Source: Balneolaceae bacterium
GTDB lineage: Bacteria; Bacteroidota; Rhodothermia; Balneolales; Balneolaceae
Reading direction: 5' to 3'
Length of the DNA: 64,000 bases
Assembly (NCBI GenBank): GCA_009711805.1
Contig: VEMX01000048.1
Span: forward strand, 1 to 64,000
Position numbers and translations under genes: made by a program
Shown: one piece after another, positions 54,470 to 63,118 of the stretch
Numbering within the stretch: the stretch's first letter is position 1
Layout: each line of letters begins with the position of its first letter
Notes under the pieces: generated by a model
Seen by the model: the letters and a program-made list of their open reading frames with translations, nothing else
Told to the model about the DNA's origin: nothing
The model's database searches: none

Positions 54470-56296
54470 ATGAGCAGAATAGAGTTGAAAAATATACTAC
54501 TGGGTCAATGTGAACGCATTAACCGCAAAATCGATGGCCTAAATAAATATAGTACACAGTTTACCAAGGGAAGGGTAGCGGTATTCATTTTAGGAGTGAT
54601 CTATGCTTATTTTTTTTATGGGATCCTAAGTGATGGGTACTATTTACTTGGGTTAATGATTTGTACAGTTGCTTTCCTGATTTTGGTTGCCCGCCATTAT
54701 AAGGTTCATCAGTCTATTGAAAAGTTCGACCATCTTAAATCAATTAAAGAAGATCATATAGCCCGGATGGAATTGGATTGGGATAATATCCCGGAAAGTG
54801 AAATTCCATTTACCAATAGCGAACACCCTTTTGCCAACGACCTGGATATTATAGGAAGGCATTCTATACGGCAATTGGTGGATACTTCTATCTATGAAGG
54901 AAGTCATATAAAACTAACGGAGTGGCTTACCACAGAGCATCCCGATAAAGTGGAAGTAAGCCGAAGACAAATGTTGGTAAAGCAGTTGTTGCCATTACAG
55001 CTTTTCAGAGATAAGCTGAGGATGATTGGGCTTTATACAACCTCACATACTTCTGAGAAAGACTGGTCGATGGAGGAAATGCTGAAGTGGTTGCGCAACC
55101 CGGTTAAAACAGGCTTTAAAAAACCTCTGATACTTTTGGGCTCGTTGGCTGTATTAAATATTAGCTTTGGTATTATGGCGCTGGCAGGGGTGTTGGGGAT
55201 TACTCCCTTTCTGGTATCTCTGCTTGTCTATTTAACGGCGTACAAGCTGAATAGCGATAAAGTATCCGGTTTATTTGATGCGGCTTTTCAGCTGGAAAAA
55301 CTGATGAATCGGTTTCGGGCACTCCTGCTCCACATAGAAGGATTTGATATATCTGATAAAAAAGAATTGAATGAACTTTTAAAAGTATACCATGAGGAAG
55401 ATGCCAGGCCTTCGGTATTTTTAAAGAAAGTAAAGAGGATTGCAGGCGCAGCTTCTTTACAGGCTAACCAGGTATTATGGCCACTGGTGAATTTGGTTAT
55501 ACCCTGGGATATGTACTATTCCATGAGACTGGAATCCCTGAAACTGGAACTGGAGCCTAAACTCACCGTTTGGCTGGATATTTTTTATGATCTTGAAGCT
55601 TTGAATTCGCTGGCAAATTTTGCTGTACTCAATCCGGATTATTCATTCCCATGCATCGAAGAAGATCCGGAGTTTTTGTTTAATGCTGATGAGCTCGGAC
55701 ATCCGCTTATCTCCAGCTCCGAGAAAGTGACGAATGATTTTTCGGTACACAAGAAACAGGATTTGTTTTTGATTACGGGCTCAAATATGGCTGGTAAGAG
55801 TACTTTTTTGCGTACGGTGGGGGTGAACCTTGCTCTAACCTTTGCCGGAGCTCCGGTTAATGCACGTTCTCTTAAAACCCGGTTGTTCAGGCTCTTTACA
55901 AGCATCAATGTAGTGGATTCTCTGGACGAAGGCTTTTCCCATTTTTATGCGGAAGTAAGAAGACTGCGACAATTGCTTAATGCCTTGAATAAGAAAGATG
56001 AGATTCCACTATTCTTTTTCGTGGATGAAATTTTCAGGGGAACTAATAATAAAGAACGCCTGATTGGAAGCCAGGCATTCTTGAAAGCAGTAGCAGGAAA
56101 AAATGGGGCGGGAATGGTTTCAACGCATGACCTGGAACTTGCAACACTTGAGGAAGAAGTTCCTCAGTTAAGTAATTTTCATTTCGAAGAGACCATTGAA
56201 GACTGTAAAATGAGTTTTGAATATAAGCTGAAATCCGGACCGTGCCGCTCCACCAATGCTCTCCGGATTATGGAAATGGAAGGTTTGCCGGTGTAG
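54470..56296 (+). CDS. Membrane-anchored MutS-family ATPase
   Basis: This 608-residue protein has a MutS-type ATPase at the C-terminus: Walker A TGSNMAGKSTFLRTVG at about 434-449, Walker B FFFVDEIFRGTNNKER at about 515-530, and STHDLELATLEEE after it. The N-terminal half lacks the mismatch-binding domain and instead has two pairs of membrane helices (about 33-70 and 218-258). This layout is common in Bacteroidota and annotated as a MutS homologue, but it is unlikely to be a mismatch-repair MutS. Its task is unknown. It is monocistronic, and a degenerate repeat end follows the stop. Confidence 0.88.
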   Translation: MSRIELKNILLGQCERINRKIDGLNKYSTQFTKGRVAVFILGVIYAYFFYGILSDGYYLLGLMICTVAFLILVARHYKVHQSIEKFDHLKSIKEDHIARMELDWDNIPESEIPFTNSEHPFANDLDIIGRHSIRQLVDTSIYEGSHIKLTEWLTTEHPDKVEVSRRQMLVKQLLPLQLFRDKLRMIGLYTTSHTSEKDWSMEEMLKWLRNPVKTGFKKPLILLGSLAVLNISFGIMALAGVLGITPFLVSLLVYLTAYKLNSDKVSGLFDAAFQLEKLMNRFRALLLHIEGFDISDKKELNELLKVYHEEDARPSVFLKKVKRIAGAASLQANQVLWPLVNLVIPWDMYYSMRLESLKLELEPKLTVWLDIFYDLEALNSLANFAVLNPDYSFPCIEEDPEFLFNADELGHPLISSSEKVTNDFSVHKKQDLFLITGSNMAGKSTFLRTVGVNLALTFAGAPVNARSLKTRLFRLFTSINVVDSLDEGFSHFYAEVRRLRQLLNALNKKDEIPLFFFVDEIFRGTNNKERLIGSQAFLKAVAGKNGAGMVSTHDLELATLEEEVPQLSNFHFEETIEDCKMSFEYKLKSGPCRSTNALRIMEMEGLPV

Positions 56297-56351
56297 AGAT
56301 TATCGTATCCTCAATTCATGAAATCACCATCTTCCCAAAAAATTTAGTCAC

Positions 56352-56399
56352 TGACCCCGGATTATTTACCAAACCCCATTTTCCTGCCCCCTTCGGGGG
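56352..56399 (+). repeat. Degenerate repeat end and cUUCGg hairpin after the MutS-family gene
   Basis: TGACCCCGGATTATTTACC (from 56352) matches the TTAACCCGGATTATTCACC end of the 236-bp element at most positions. It is followed by CCCCC-TTC-GGGGG (56387-56399), a stable stem with a UUCG-type loop. It may be an old copy, and the hairpin may stop transcription, although no T run follows. Confidence 0.4.
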
Positions 56400-56464
56400 A
56401 TGTAGTGATCATTTTTCCTTGACAACTGTCCCGAACGTAGTGCAATCAGCTTATACACCTTAAC

Positions 56465-56700
56465 TTAACCCGGATTATTCACCAAGAAATTTAATCGTAG
56501 GCAAGGCGAAGTGGAAATGGGAACGGAAGGGTACTGTGGTACCCTGAGTACCCCAATTTTCACTTGAACGCAGCGTACGGGGAAATTTCGCCACCTAATC
56601 CGTACCTCAAAATTGGGCTATTACATAAAGCAATTCAACGATAATATATTCAAGTATATAGATCGCCATTTTGCATCCATTCGTGAATAATTCGGGTTAA
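56465..56700. mobile_element. 236-bp fold-back element with 18-bp TTAA inverted ends
   Basis: TTAACCCGGATTATTCAC (56465-56482) and GTGAATAATTCGGGTTAA (56683-56700) are inverted repeats with one mismatch. The interior folds back on itself: AAGTGGAAATGGG pairs imperfectly with CCAATTTTCACTT, and AGGGTAC-TGTG-GTACCCT (around 56527-56544) forms the tip. No open frame is conserved. It looks like a MITE or a structured intergenic repeat. Solitary ends occur at the menB and hisI stops. Confidence 0.7.
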
Positions 56701-56859
56701 TACAGAAACACTCTGCTCTTAATTCATCGACCGGTGATCGGTCAGATCGGGTACGGGCTTGGTTCAACTTCATCCATCGCCCGTAAATCGCTACCTTGCT
56801 AAATCACAAATCGGTCAATCAAATATGTTAGATACCCTCTGGAGTATTAAAATAGATTC

Positions 56860-57021
56860 TCACTCCTTTTCGCGAATGACTCCTGTTGGGATTTCGGATA
56901 GGTAGTCTTTTGCAAATGCTTCGTTGTTCAAAGCAATTGCTAACCGCTCAATGCGTTCACTTATCTTTCCTATACCCGAGTAAAATTTTTCTGTAACCTT
57001 TGTTGTTCTCCTCAGTGTACA
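56860..57021 (-). pseudogene. Decayed coding remnant without a start
   Basis: On the minus strand, 53 codons stay open and end in TGA, with peptide-like content (KISERIERLAIALNNEAFAKDY and SEIPTGVIREKE) of normal amino-acid composition. A stop lies immediately upstream and there is no ATG, GTG or plausible TTG at its head. It may be the tail of a former gene, or chance. No family recognised. Confidence 0.35.
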
Positions 57022-57043
57022 TTAACGGGACAAAACAGCTACG

Positions 57044-57610
57044 GTGGATTCAACTTCGGATAAGGCAATTATGATGAAAGTTAAGCAGGGAGACCTTGAT
57101 AAATTAGGTCTGCTGTTTGAGCGATATAATCGTCCGTTGTTTAGTTTTTTCTACCGTATGTGCAAAGAGTCTCAGCTTAGCGAAGATCTTGTTCAATCGG
57201 TATTCGAGCGGATGCTCAAGTATCGAAGTACATATTCAGGCAATGGAGCTTTTACTACCTGGATGTTCAGCATTGCAAGAAATGCTCATATCGACCATTA
57301 CCGGAAACAAAAGAGAAGGGCAGAGTCGGATGAGGAACTTGATGAAGAACGTGTAGGGACAGCTCCACCTGAGTATGCAGAAAGAGATGGAAAAATACGC
57401 AGGAAAGAAATCCTGGAACAAGCTCTCGACCAGCTGGATGATGATAAAAAAGAAGTCATAGTATTGAGCCGGTATGAAGGGCTTAAATACAAAGAGATTG
57501 CAAAAATACAGGACTCCACTGAAGGAGCTGTAAAAGTAAAAGTCTTCAGGGCAATAAAAGAATTAAGAGATATTGTAACCACACTTAGTGAGGAATACAG
57601 TGATGAATGA
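57044..57610 (+). CDS. ECF RNA polymerase sigma factor
   Basis: This 188-residue extracytoplasmic-function sigma factor has region 2 at about 12-85 (GDLDKLGLLFERYNRPLFSFFYRM, EDLVQSVFERMLKYR, FTTWMFSIARNAHIDHYRKQKRR) and region 4 at about 120-180 (ALDQLDDDKKEVIVLSRYEGLKYKEIAKIQDSTEGAVKVKVFRAIKEL). The GTG at 57044 is preferred over the ATG at 57071 because the DxAIMMKVKxGD segment before it is typical of this subgroup. It starts a five-gene unit and overlaps the next gene by 8 bases. Confidence 0.9.
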   Translation: MDSTSDKAIMMKVKQGDLDKLGLLFERYNRPLFSFFYRMCKESQLSEDLVQSVFERMLKYRSTYSGNGAFTTWMFSIARNAHIDHYRKQKRRAESDEELDEERVGTAPPEYAERDGKIRRKEILEQALDQLDDDKKEVIVLSRYEGLKYKEIAKIQDSTEGAVKVKVFRAIKELRDIVTTLSEEYSDE

Positions 57611-58391
57611 AAAACATGAACAACTGATTGCAGATTATCTGAAAGGAAATCTGGATGAACAGGGCAAACAAAAGATAGAAGAACTGCTGGCTAAAGGTGA
57701 AATTGACTTTATTGATTTCAGGGCTATGGAGCAGCTATATGATGAGCTTAAGATGGTACCAGTTCCTGAACCGGGGCCGCAGCAAAGTAGTCGCTTCTAT
57801 GAAATGTTGGAAAAGCAAAAACAGTTATCGGCCCTTTCCATCACGGAACGTATAGCTGTATTCTTCAAAAAAGGGATAGCCCAACTCACCATGCCACGCC
57901 TGGCTTACGCCTGCCTTTTATTAATAGCAGGAGGATTCATTGGTGTCCAGTTTGGAAACAATGATGAGGAAATGGAGCAGCTTTCTACCCAGATGCAGGA
58001 GATGCGTCAAATGATGATGATCTCAATGTTAGAAGGCCCTTCAACTACCGATCGACTGAAAGCTGTACATATAAGCTCTCAGATAACCTCGGCCGATGAC
58101 CAGGCTGTGAGTGCGCTGTTATTTACCTTGAATAACGATCCCAGCATAAATGTTCGGGTTCAGGCTATAGAAGCGTTAAAACGATGGGGCAAGGATGAGT
58201 ATGTTCGGAAAGGATTAATCAATGCTATTGCAAAACAGGAATCCCCCATTGTAATTATTGAGCTGGCAGATGCCATGATTGAGCTGGAATTGAAAAACTC
58301 GGCCAAAGAATTTAAGCAGCTGTTGGAAGAACGAGAGTTAGAATATAATGTAAAACAAAAATTGGAAAGCAGTATTGCTGCATTAAGTTAA
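57603..58391 (+). CDS. Putative anti-sigma factor with TM helix and HEAT repeats
   Basis: From the ATG at 57603 the protein has 262 residues: a short cytoplasmic N-terminus (HEQLIADYLKGNLDEQGKQKIEELLAKGE, resembling zinc-finger-type anti-sigma heads but without His/Cys ligands), a membrane helix at about 97-115 (MPRLAYACLLLIAGGFIGVQFG), and a periplasmic part with HEAT-like repeats from about 140 (DDQAVSALLFTLNNDPSINVRVQAIEALKRWG, KGLINAIAKQESPIVIIELADAMIELE). The ATG overlaps the sigma stop (ATGAATGA). Anti-sigma function is inferred from topology and position. Confidence 0.7.
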   Translation: MNEKHEQLIADYLKGNLDEQGKQKIEELLAKGEIDFIDFRAMEQLYDELKMVPVPEPGPQQSSRFYEMLEKQKQLSALSITERIAVFFKKGIAQLTMPRLAYACLLLIAGGFIGVQFGNNDEEMEQLSTQMQEMRQMMMISMLEGPSTTDRLKAVHISSQITSADDQAVSALLFTLNNDPSINVRVQAIEALKRWGKDEYVRKGLINAIAKQESPIVIIELADAMIELELKNSAKEFKQLLEERELEYNVKQKLESSIAALS

Positions 58392-58398
58392 CAGAGCT

Positions 58399-59316
58399 AT
58401 GAAACATGCATTGATGGTATTATTACTCGGAGTTATAAGTACAACTGTTGTAGCTCAGTCTTCAGGAAACCCCAATAAGGTAACTGAAGATATAGAGATG
58501 AAAATTTCAGCTCAGGAGTTTAACAAACAGACATTGTTCCATATGAAGAATGTACATGGGTCGGTCAGAGTAAAAGGCTATGGCGGTGATGATATTATGA
58601 TCAGCGGTGAAAAAACTGTTTGGAAGAAAAAGGGGACATTGACGAGAGAAGATCTCGACAAAATATATCTGGAGAAGGTGATGGCACAAAATAATTTGTA
58701 TGTATATATACAGGCTCCGGGGGTAGAGGTAAATATTGATGATGGTAAACTACATTACCATGTGCATATGGGAGACTGGGAGGATAGCAGATGGGGTAAA
58801 TGGGAGGACAAAAAGAAGTCGGATCTCAGGTTTGAGTTTGAGCTTGAATTAAAAGTACCCCATGCCCTTATGGCATCGTTTTCTACCATAAATGGGGGAG
58901 AGGTGGTAGTTGAAAACATGACCAATGGTGTTCATGCAAAGAATGTAAATGGCAAGATTGTACTAAAAGAGATTGCAGGGCAAACAGAAGCAACTACAGT
59001 AAACGGAAATATTGAGGTGTGGTTTGCCAAAAGTCCCACATTAGATACCTGGTTCAGGACAGTGAATGGTACAATTAAGGTTTATTCGCCAAAAGATTTA
59101 TCCACTGTTGTAACCTTTAAGAGTTTACACGGTGACCTTTATACAGACTTCGAAAATATTGAACATTTGCCCAATCGACTGAACAAGAAATTAAATGATG
59201 AAGGCACACGATATAAAATTCATAAAACAGCTCCCATAAAAATAGGGGATGGGGGACCAGAGATGAGTTTTAAATTGGTAAATGGAAGCGCCTACATCAG
59301 GCAAAGAAAATCATAA
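58399..59316 (+). CDS. Secreted DUF4097-like protein, first of pair
   Basis: This 305-residue exported protein has a signal peptide to about residue 20 (TVVAQ). The C-terminal half repeats a NG-x-(I/D/V) motif: INGGEVVVE, VNGKIVLKE, VNGNIEVWF, VNGTIKVYS, LHGDLYTDFE, VNGSAYIRQ, spaced about 18-25 residues, consistent with a beta-helix or beta-sandwich of DUF4097 type. It has an HG/NG turn similar to the next gene. It lies 7 bases after the putative anti-sigma and 20 before its paralogue. Confidence 0.78.
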   Translation: MKHALMVLLLGVISTTVVAQSSGNPNKVTEDIEMKISAQEFNKQTLFHMKNVHGSVRVKGYGGDDIMISGEKTVWKKKGTLTREDLDKIYLEKVMAQNNLYVYIQAPGVEVNIDDGKLHYHVHMGDWEDSRWGKWEDKKKSDLRFEFELELKVPHALMASFSTINGGEVVVENMTNGVHAKNVNGKIVLKEIAGQTEATTVNGNIEVWFAKSPTLDTWFRTVNGTIKVYSPKDLSTVVTFKSLHGDLYTDFENIEHLPNRLNKKLNDEGTRYKIHKTAPIKIGDGGPEMSFKLVNGSAYIRQRKS

Positions 59317-59336
59317 TCAAAAAAAGAAATAAGACA

Positions 59337-60146
59337 ATGAAAAAGGTGAAATATTATCTATTAGCGGCATTATTTATAGGCTTGTTGTCAGGTTCAGTAT
59401 ATGCACAGAGTGACTTAAAAGTACCACTTTCGAATCCCGGAAAAGCAGGTAAACTTATAATCAGTACTGTCTTTTCAGATGAAATTGTGATACGCACCCA
59501 TAATGATGATAACAATGTTGTTATTAATTACAGCGGAGACGACGGCGATGATGAAGGTCGTGCCTATAAGGATGGTCTTCGACGTATTTCTACCGGAGGG
59601 GTGGGATTGGAAGTAACCGAAGAGGGTAACGAGGTTCGCATTCAAACAAGCCCAATGCCAAGTGATCTGGAATTAGTGGTATATGTACCTAAAAAGTTTT
59701 CATTAAAACTAAATGCAACACAGGGAGATGTAGAAGTGGACGGGCTGGAAGGAGAGCATGAAATAAGTGCTGTAAATGGCGATATAGATCTCACGAACCT
59801 GTCAGGTTCGGCCGTGGTGAATAGTGTGAACGGCGATATTAATGTAGATTTCAATCGCATTACACCAGATGTACCCATGTCGTTTACGGGAGTAAATGGG
59901 GATATGAAAGTAACCTTGCCGGCTAATGCCAAATTCTCAGTTAAGATGAAGACCGAATGGGGCGATATCTATACAAACTTTGATATGGAAATTAATCGCT
60001 CATCGAATGCAAAAGAGGTGAGTGAGGATGACGGCCGTTATAAGGTTGCAGTAAATAAATGGTTATACGGAGATGTGAATGGAGGGGGGACAGAGTTCTT
60101 GTTTAAAACCCTTCATGGAGATATTTCAATTCGTAAAAAAGAGTAA
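59337..60146 (+). CDS. Secreted DUF4097-like protein, second of pair
   Basis: This 269-residue exported protein has a signal peptide ending near residue 24 (SVYAQ). The repeat turns TQGDVEVDG, VNGDIDLTN, VNGDINVDF, VNGDMKVTL, EWGDIYTNFD and LHGDISIRKKE are clearly of the same type as the previous gene, so the two are probably tandem duplicates. The ending GDISIRKKE is mirrored by SAYIRQRKS in the first copy. Both may form periplasmic or surface fibres or scaffolds; this is inference. Confidence 0.78.
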   Translation: MKKVKYYLLAALFIGLLSGSVYAQSDLKVPLSNPGKAGKLIISTVFSDEIVIRTHNDDNNVVINYSGDDGDDEGRAYKDGLRRISTGGVGLEVTEEGNEVRIQTSPMPSDLELVVYVPKKFSLKLNATQGDVEVDGLEGEHEISAVNGDIDLTNLSGSAVVNSVNGDINVDFNRITPDVPMSFTGVNGDMKVTLPANAKFSVKMKTEWGDIYTNFDMEINRSSNAKEVSEDDGRYKVAVNKWLYGDVNGGGTEFLFKTLHGDISIRKKE

Positions 60147-60149
60147 ATC

Positions 60150-60169
60150 GAAGTAACGAAAATTACTTC
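60150..60169 (+). other. Stem-loop in the operon between DUF4097-like and DUF5916 genes
   Basis: GAAGTAA and TTACTTC form a 7-bp perfect stem with a 6-base loop 3 bases after the stop of the second DUF4097-like gene. No T-rich tail follows, so it is more likely an RNA-stability hairpin or weak terminator than a strong stop. Confidence 0.4.
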
Positions 60170-60264
60170 CACTCGTCTAACAGGAAAATAATAAAGAGAA
60201 GGTTATAGGCACTACCCCGAAAGGGAAATATAGGCTTCAGAATACTCAAAAATACTTAAATCCT

Positions 60265-62973
60265 ATGAAGAAAGTTTTACTATCCATGCTATTGGTATGT
60301 CTTTGTTACGGGGTTAATGCCCAAAATTCTTACCAGTCTACAAGGAATATAATTAGTATGAATGATCTCAGATATGGAGATCAGCCCAACCCTAAAATGA
60401 ATGCTGTACGTATTGATGATGGCTCCATCATTGATCTTAATGGCGGATTGGATGAATCAGTATGGGCTCTTGCCCCGGCTGCAACCAGGTTTACACAAAG
60501 AACTCCAAATGATGGAGGCAAACCTTCTCAAAAAACAAAAGTTAAGCTTTTGTATACAGATGAGGCCGTATATGTTGGTATTATGGCTTATGACACTGCA
60601 CCCGATTCAATCATGAGTTCGCTCTTTAGGAGAGATGGTTCTGAAGCCAGTGACTGGGTATATGTAAGCTTCGATAGCTATAACGATCAGCGAACGGCTT
60701 TTACTTTTGCTGTAAACCCCAGAGGAGTCCAAAAAGATGTGTTGTACTATGACGACACCAACGAGGATATCCTTTGGGATGCGGTGTGGCAGGCAAAAAC
60801 AAAAATATTGGAGAATGGATGGTCGGCAGAGTTACGTATTCCTTTGTCTCAACTTCGGTTTAGTTCAAAAAATAATGAACAGAGCTGGGGAGTGAATTTC
60901 CAGCGGAGAGTTGCCAGAAATGGCGAAGTCTCATTCTGGGCGCCTACATCACAGGATGATAATGGAATGGTTTCTTTATTTGGCCGACTTGAAGGAATAT
61001 CAAATCTTGAAGAGCCCCGCCGACTTGAAATTTCTCCATATGTATCCAGTAAAATAATACGGGTTCCGGAATTTGAGACCTCAAATCCATACGTAAGCCG
61101 AAATGAATTTACAGGTAATATAGGTGGAGATATAAAATACGGACTCACCTCGGACTTAACCCTTACCGCAACAATTAACCCGGATTTTGGTCAGGTCGAA
61201 GCTGATCCTGCCGTAATCAACCTTTCGGATAACGAAAATTTCTTTGCTGAGAAACGACCATTCTTCCTTGAGGGGAATGATATATTCCAGTTTGGAGAAA
61301 CCAAAACATTTAGCAAGGCGGGAAATCCACTTACGTTTTATACCAGAAGGATAGGCCGTAGCCCGCAGGGAAGTAGTGGTCGTGCAGAAGTAAATGCAGA
61401 ATATACGGATGCCCCAGGTTTTACAACGATAGCAGCTGCTGCTAAGGTAAGTGGTAAAACGGCCAATGGATGGTCGCTGGGCTTTATGGATGCTTATACT
61501 CTTAAGGAAAATGCTGATTTCACTACACCAAATGGAACAGAAGGGGCGTTTGCAGTAGAACCTGCAACCAACTATATGATAGGAAGAGCTAAAAAAGATT
61601 TTAATGGGGGAAATACATATTTCGGTGGATTTGCCAGCGCAGTAAACCGCAATATTGATGGAACCTATTTTGAAGATTACCTCAGATCATCAGCCTATGT
61701 TGGTGGGGTAGATTTTGAGCATAATTTTAACAATCGCAACTGGGTAGCAAGTGGTAATGTTGTTTTTAGCTCTGTTTATGGTTCTGCAGAAGCTATAGAG
61801 CGTACACAACGTTCTCCGGTTCGGCGATATGACCGTGTAGATTCTGATTATCTGTCGGTGGATCCAAATAAAACAAGTCTTAGCGGGTATGCCACTGAGT
61901 TGAGTATTCAAAAAAGCGGAGGGGAAGACCACTGGATGGGTTCTTTCACCTATTCGGATGTCAGCCCTGGCTATGAAACAAATGATCTTGGATTCCAGAA
62001 TCGCGCAAATTATCGGATGATGCATGGAGGCGTAGTTTACAAAGAGACAAATCCTAAATGGTTACAGCGATATGAAGTTTGGTTGTACACCGCACAAGGT
62101 TGGAATTATGACGGAGACCGAATTAACAATAATATAAGTACCGGTGGGTTCCTGAGCTTTAAGAATCTGTGGACTTTAAATTATAATGCAAATTATAATA
62201 TGAAGCAGTATATGGATAGCATAACCCGTGGGGGGCCTATTATGGAGCGTCCGGAAGACATCAATTTTAATATGAACCTGAATACAAACCAAAATAGGAA
62301 AGTCTCCTTCCACTTAGGTTCTTTCCAGCGTAAAGATGTAGAAGGTGAATTTGACCACAACTTCTGGGGTGGGATAACCATATTACCAACTACTTTTATT
62401 CAGCTATCTGTTTCTCCGCAATTTTCTTATCAAAATGATACCGATCAATATGTAACTACGGTAGCAGATGACAATGCCAACCAAACATTTGGGAACCGAT
62501 ATGTATTTGCGGATATCAAACAGAGATCGTTATCAGCTAATATTCGTTTAAATTGGACATTTTCTCCAACCATGAGTTTGCAAACATATATCCGGCCATT
62601 TATCGCTTCAGGTGATTATTCAGCATTCAAAGAGTTTAAGAAAGCCAAAACTTTTAACTTCAACGAATACGGCACCGAACAGGGTACTATTTCAAAAGAA
62701 GAAGGAGAGTACACGGTAGATCCTGATGCTGAAGGAACTTCACCTGAATTTAGTTTTCGTGATCCGGATTTCAATTTTAGATCCGTTCAGGGAAATGCAG
62801 TATTCCGTTGGGAATATACTCCCGGATCAACGCTATTCCTGGTATGGCAGCAGCAACGCAGCGACTTCTACCAAGGCGGAGATTTTCAACTGGGAAGAGA
62901 TTTTAACGGTTTATTCTCTGCCAAACCAACCAACATATTTTTAGTGAAACTGAGTTATTGGTTTGGAAGTTAA
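60265..62973 (+). CDS. DUF5916 outer-membrane beta-barrel protein
   Basis: This 902-residue protein has a signal peptide to about residue 20 (GVNAQ), followed by an N-terminal CBM9-like domain (about 55-240: IDLNGGLDESVWALAPAATRFTQ, TKVKLLYTDEAVYVGIMAYD, TFAVNPRGVQKDVLYYDD) and a long DUF5916 region whose aromatic/polar strands suggest an outer-membrane barrel. It includes NPDFGQVEADPAVINLSDNENFFAEKRPFFLEG. The end KLSYWFGS is a plausible barrel terminus. It follows the DUF4097-like pair and is probably under the same sigma factor. Some relatives are thought to be carbohydrate-related receptors, but the ligand is unknown. Confidence 0.87.
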   Translation: MKKVLLSMLLVCLCYGVNAQNSYQSTRNIISMNDLRYGDQPNPKMNAVRIDDGSIIDLNGGLDESVWALAPAATRFTQRTPNDGGKPSQKTKVKLLYTDEAVYVGIMAYDTAPDSIMSSLFRRDGSEASDWVYVSFDSYNDQRTAFTFAVNPRGVQKDVLYYDDTNEDILWDAVWQAKTKILENGWSAELRIPLSQLRFSSKNNEQSWGVNFQRRVARNGEVSFWAPTSQDDNGMVSLFGRLEGISNLEEPRRLEISPYVSSKIIRVPEFETSNPYVSRNEFTGNIGGDIKYGLTSDLTLTATINPDFGQVEADPAVINLSDNENFFAEKRPFFLEGNDIFQFGETKTFSKAGNPLTFYTRRIGRSPQGSSGRAEVNAEYTDAPGFTTIAAAAKVSGKTANGWSLGFMDAYTLKENADFTTPNGTEGAFAVEPATNYMIGRAKKDFNGGNTYFGGFASAVNRNIDGTYFEDYLRSSAYVGGVDFEHNFNNRNWVASGNVVFSSVYGSAEAIERTQRSPVRRYDRVDSDYLSVDPNKTSLSGYATELSIQKSGGEDHWMGSFTYSDVSPGYETNDLGFQNRANYRMMHGGVVYKETNPKWLQRYEVWLYTAQGWNYDGDRINNNISTGGFLSFKNLWTLNYNANYNMKQYMDSITRGGPIMERPEDINFNMNLNTNQNRKVSFHLGSFQRKDVEGEFDHNFWGGITILPTTFIQLSVSPQFSYQNDTDQYVTTVADDNANQTFGNRYVFADIKQRSLSANIRLNWTFSPTMSLQTYIRPFIASGDYSAFKEFKKAKTFNFNEYGTEQGTISKEEGEYTVDPDAEGTSPEFSFRDPDFNFRSVQGNAVFRWEYTPGSTLFLVWQQQRSDFYQGGDFQLGRDFNGLFSAKPTNIFLVKLSYWFGS

Positions 62974-63004
62974 TAGCTCTGATATTTTATAAATATGTAG
63001 CGAG

Positions 63005-63031
63005 AAGGGATGCCATTTGCATCCCTTTTTT
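63005..63031 (+). terminator. Rho-independent terminator after the DUF5916 gene
   Basis: AAGGGATGC (63005-63013) pairs with GCATCCCTT (63019-63027) over a 5-base loop and runs into T. It closes the sigma - anti-sigma - DUF4097 - DUF5916 unit. Confidence 0.88.
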
Positions 63032-63118
63032 TAGCTGTATACCTAAGCAGGAAACAGAAATATATATTGGTTCAGGCTATACATCAGTCATAAGTTTTAG
63101 TATGTTAGTTTGATAGAG

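Noticed and set aside
54470-56296. Canonical mismatch-repair MutS
   Set aside because: The N-terminal mismatch-recognition, connector and clamp domains are missing and membrane helices are present.
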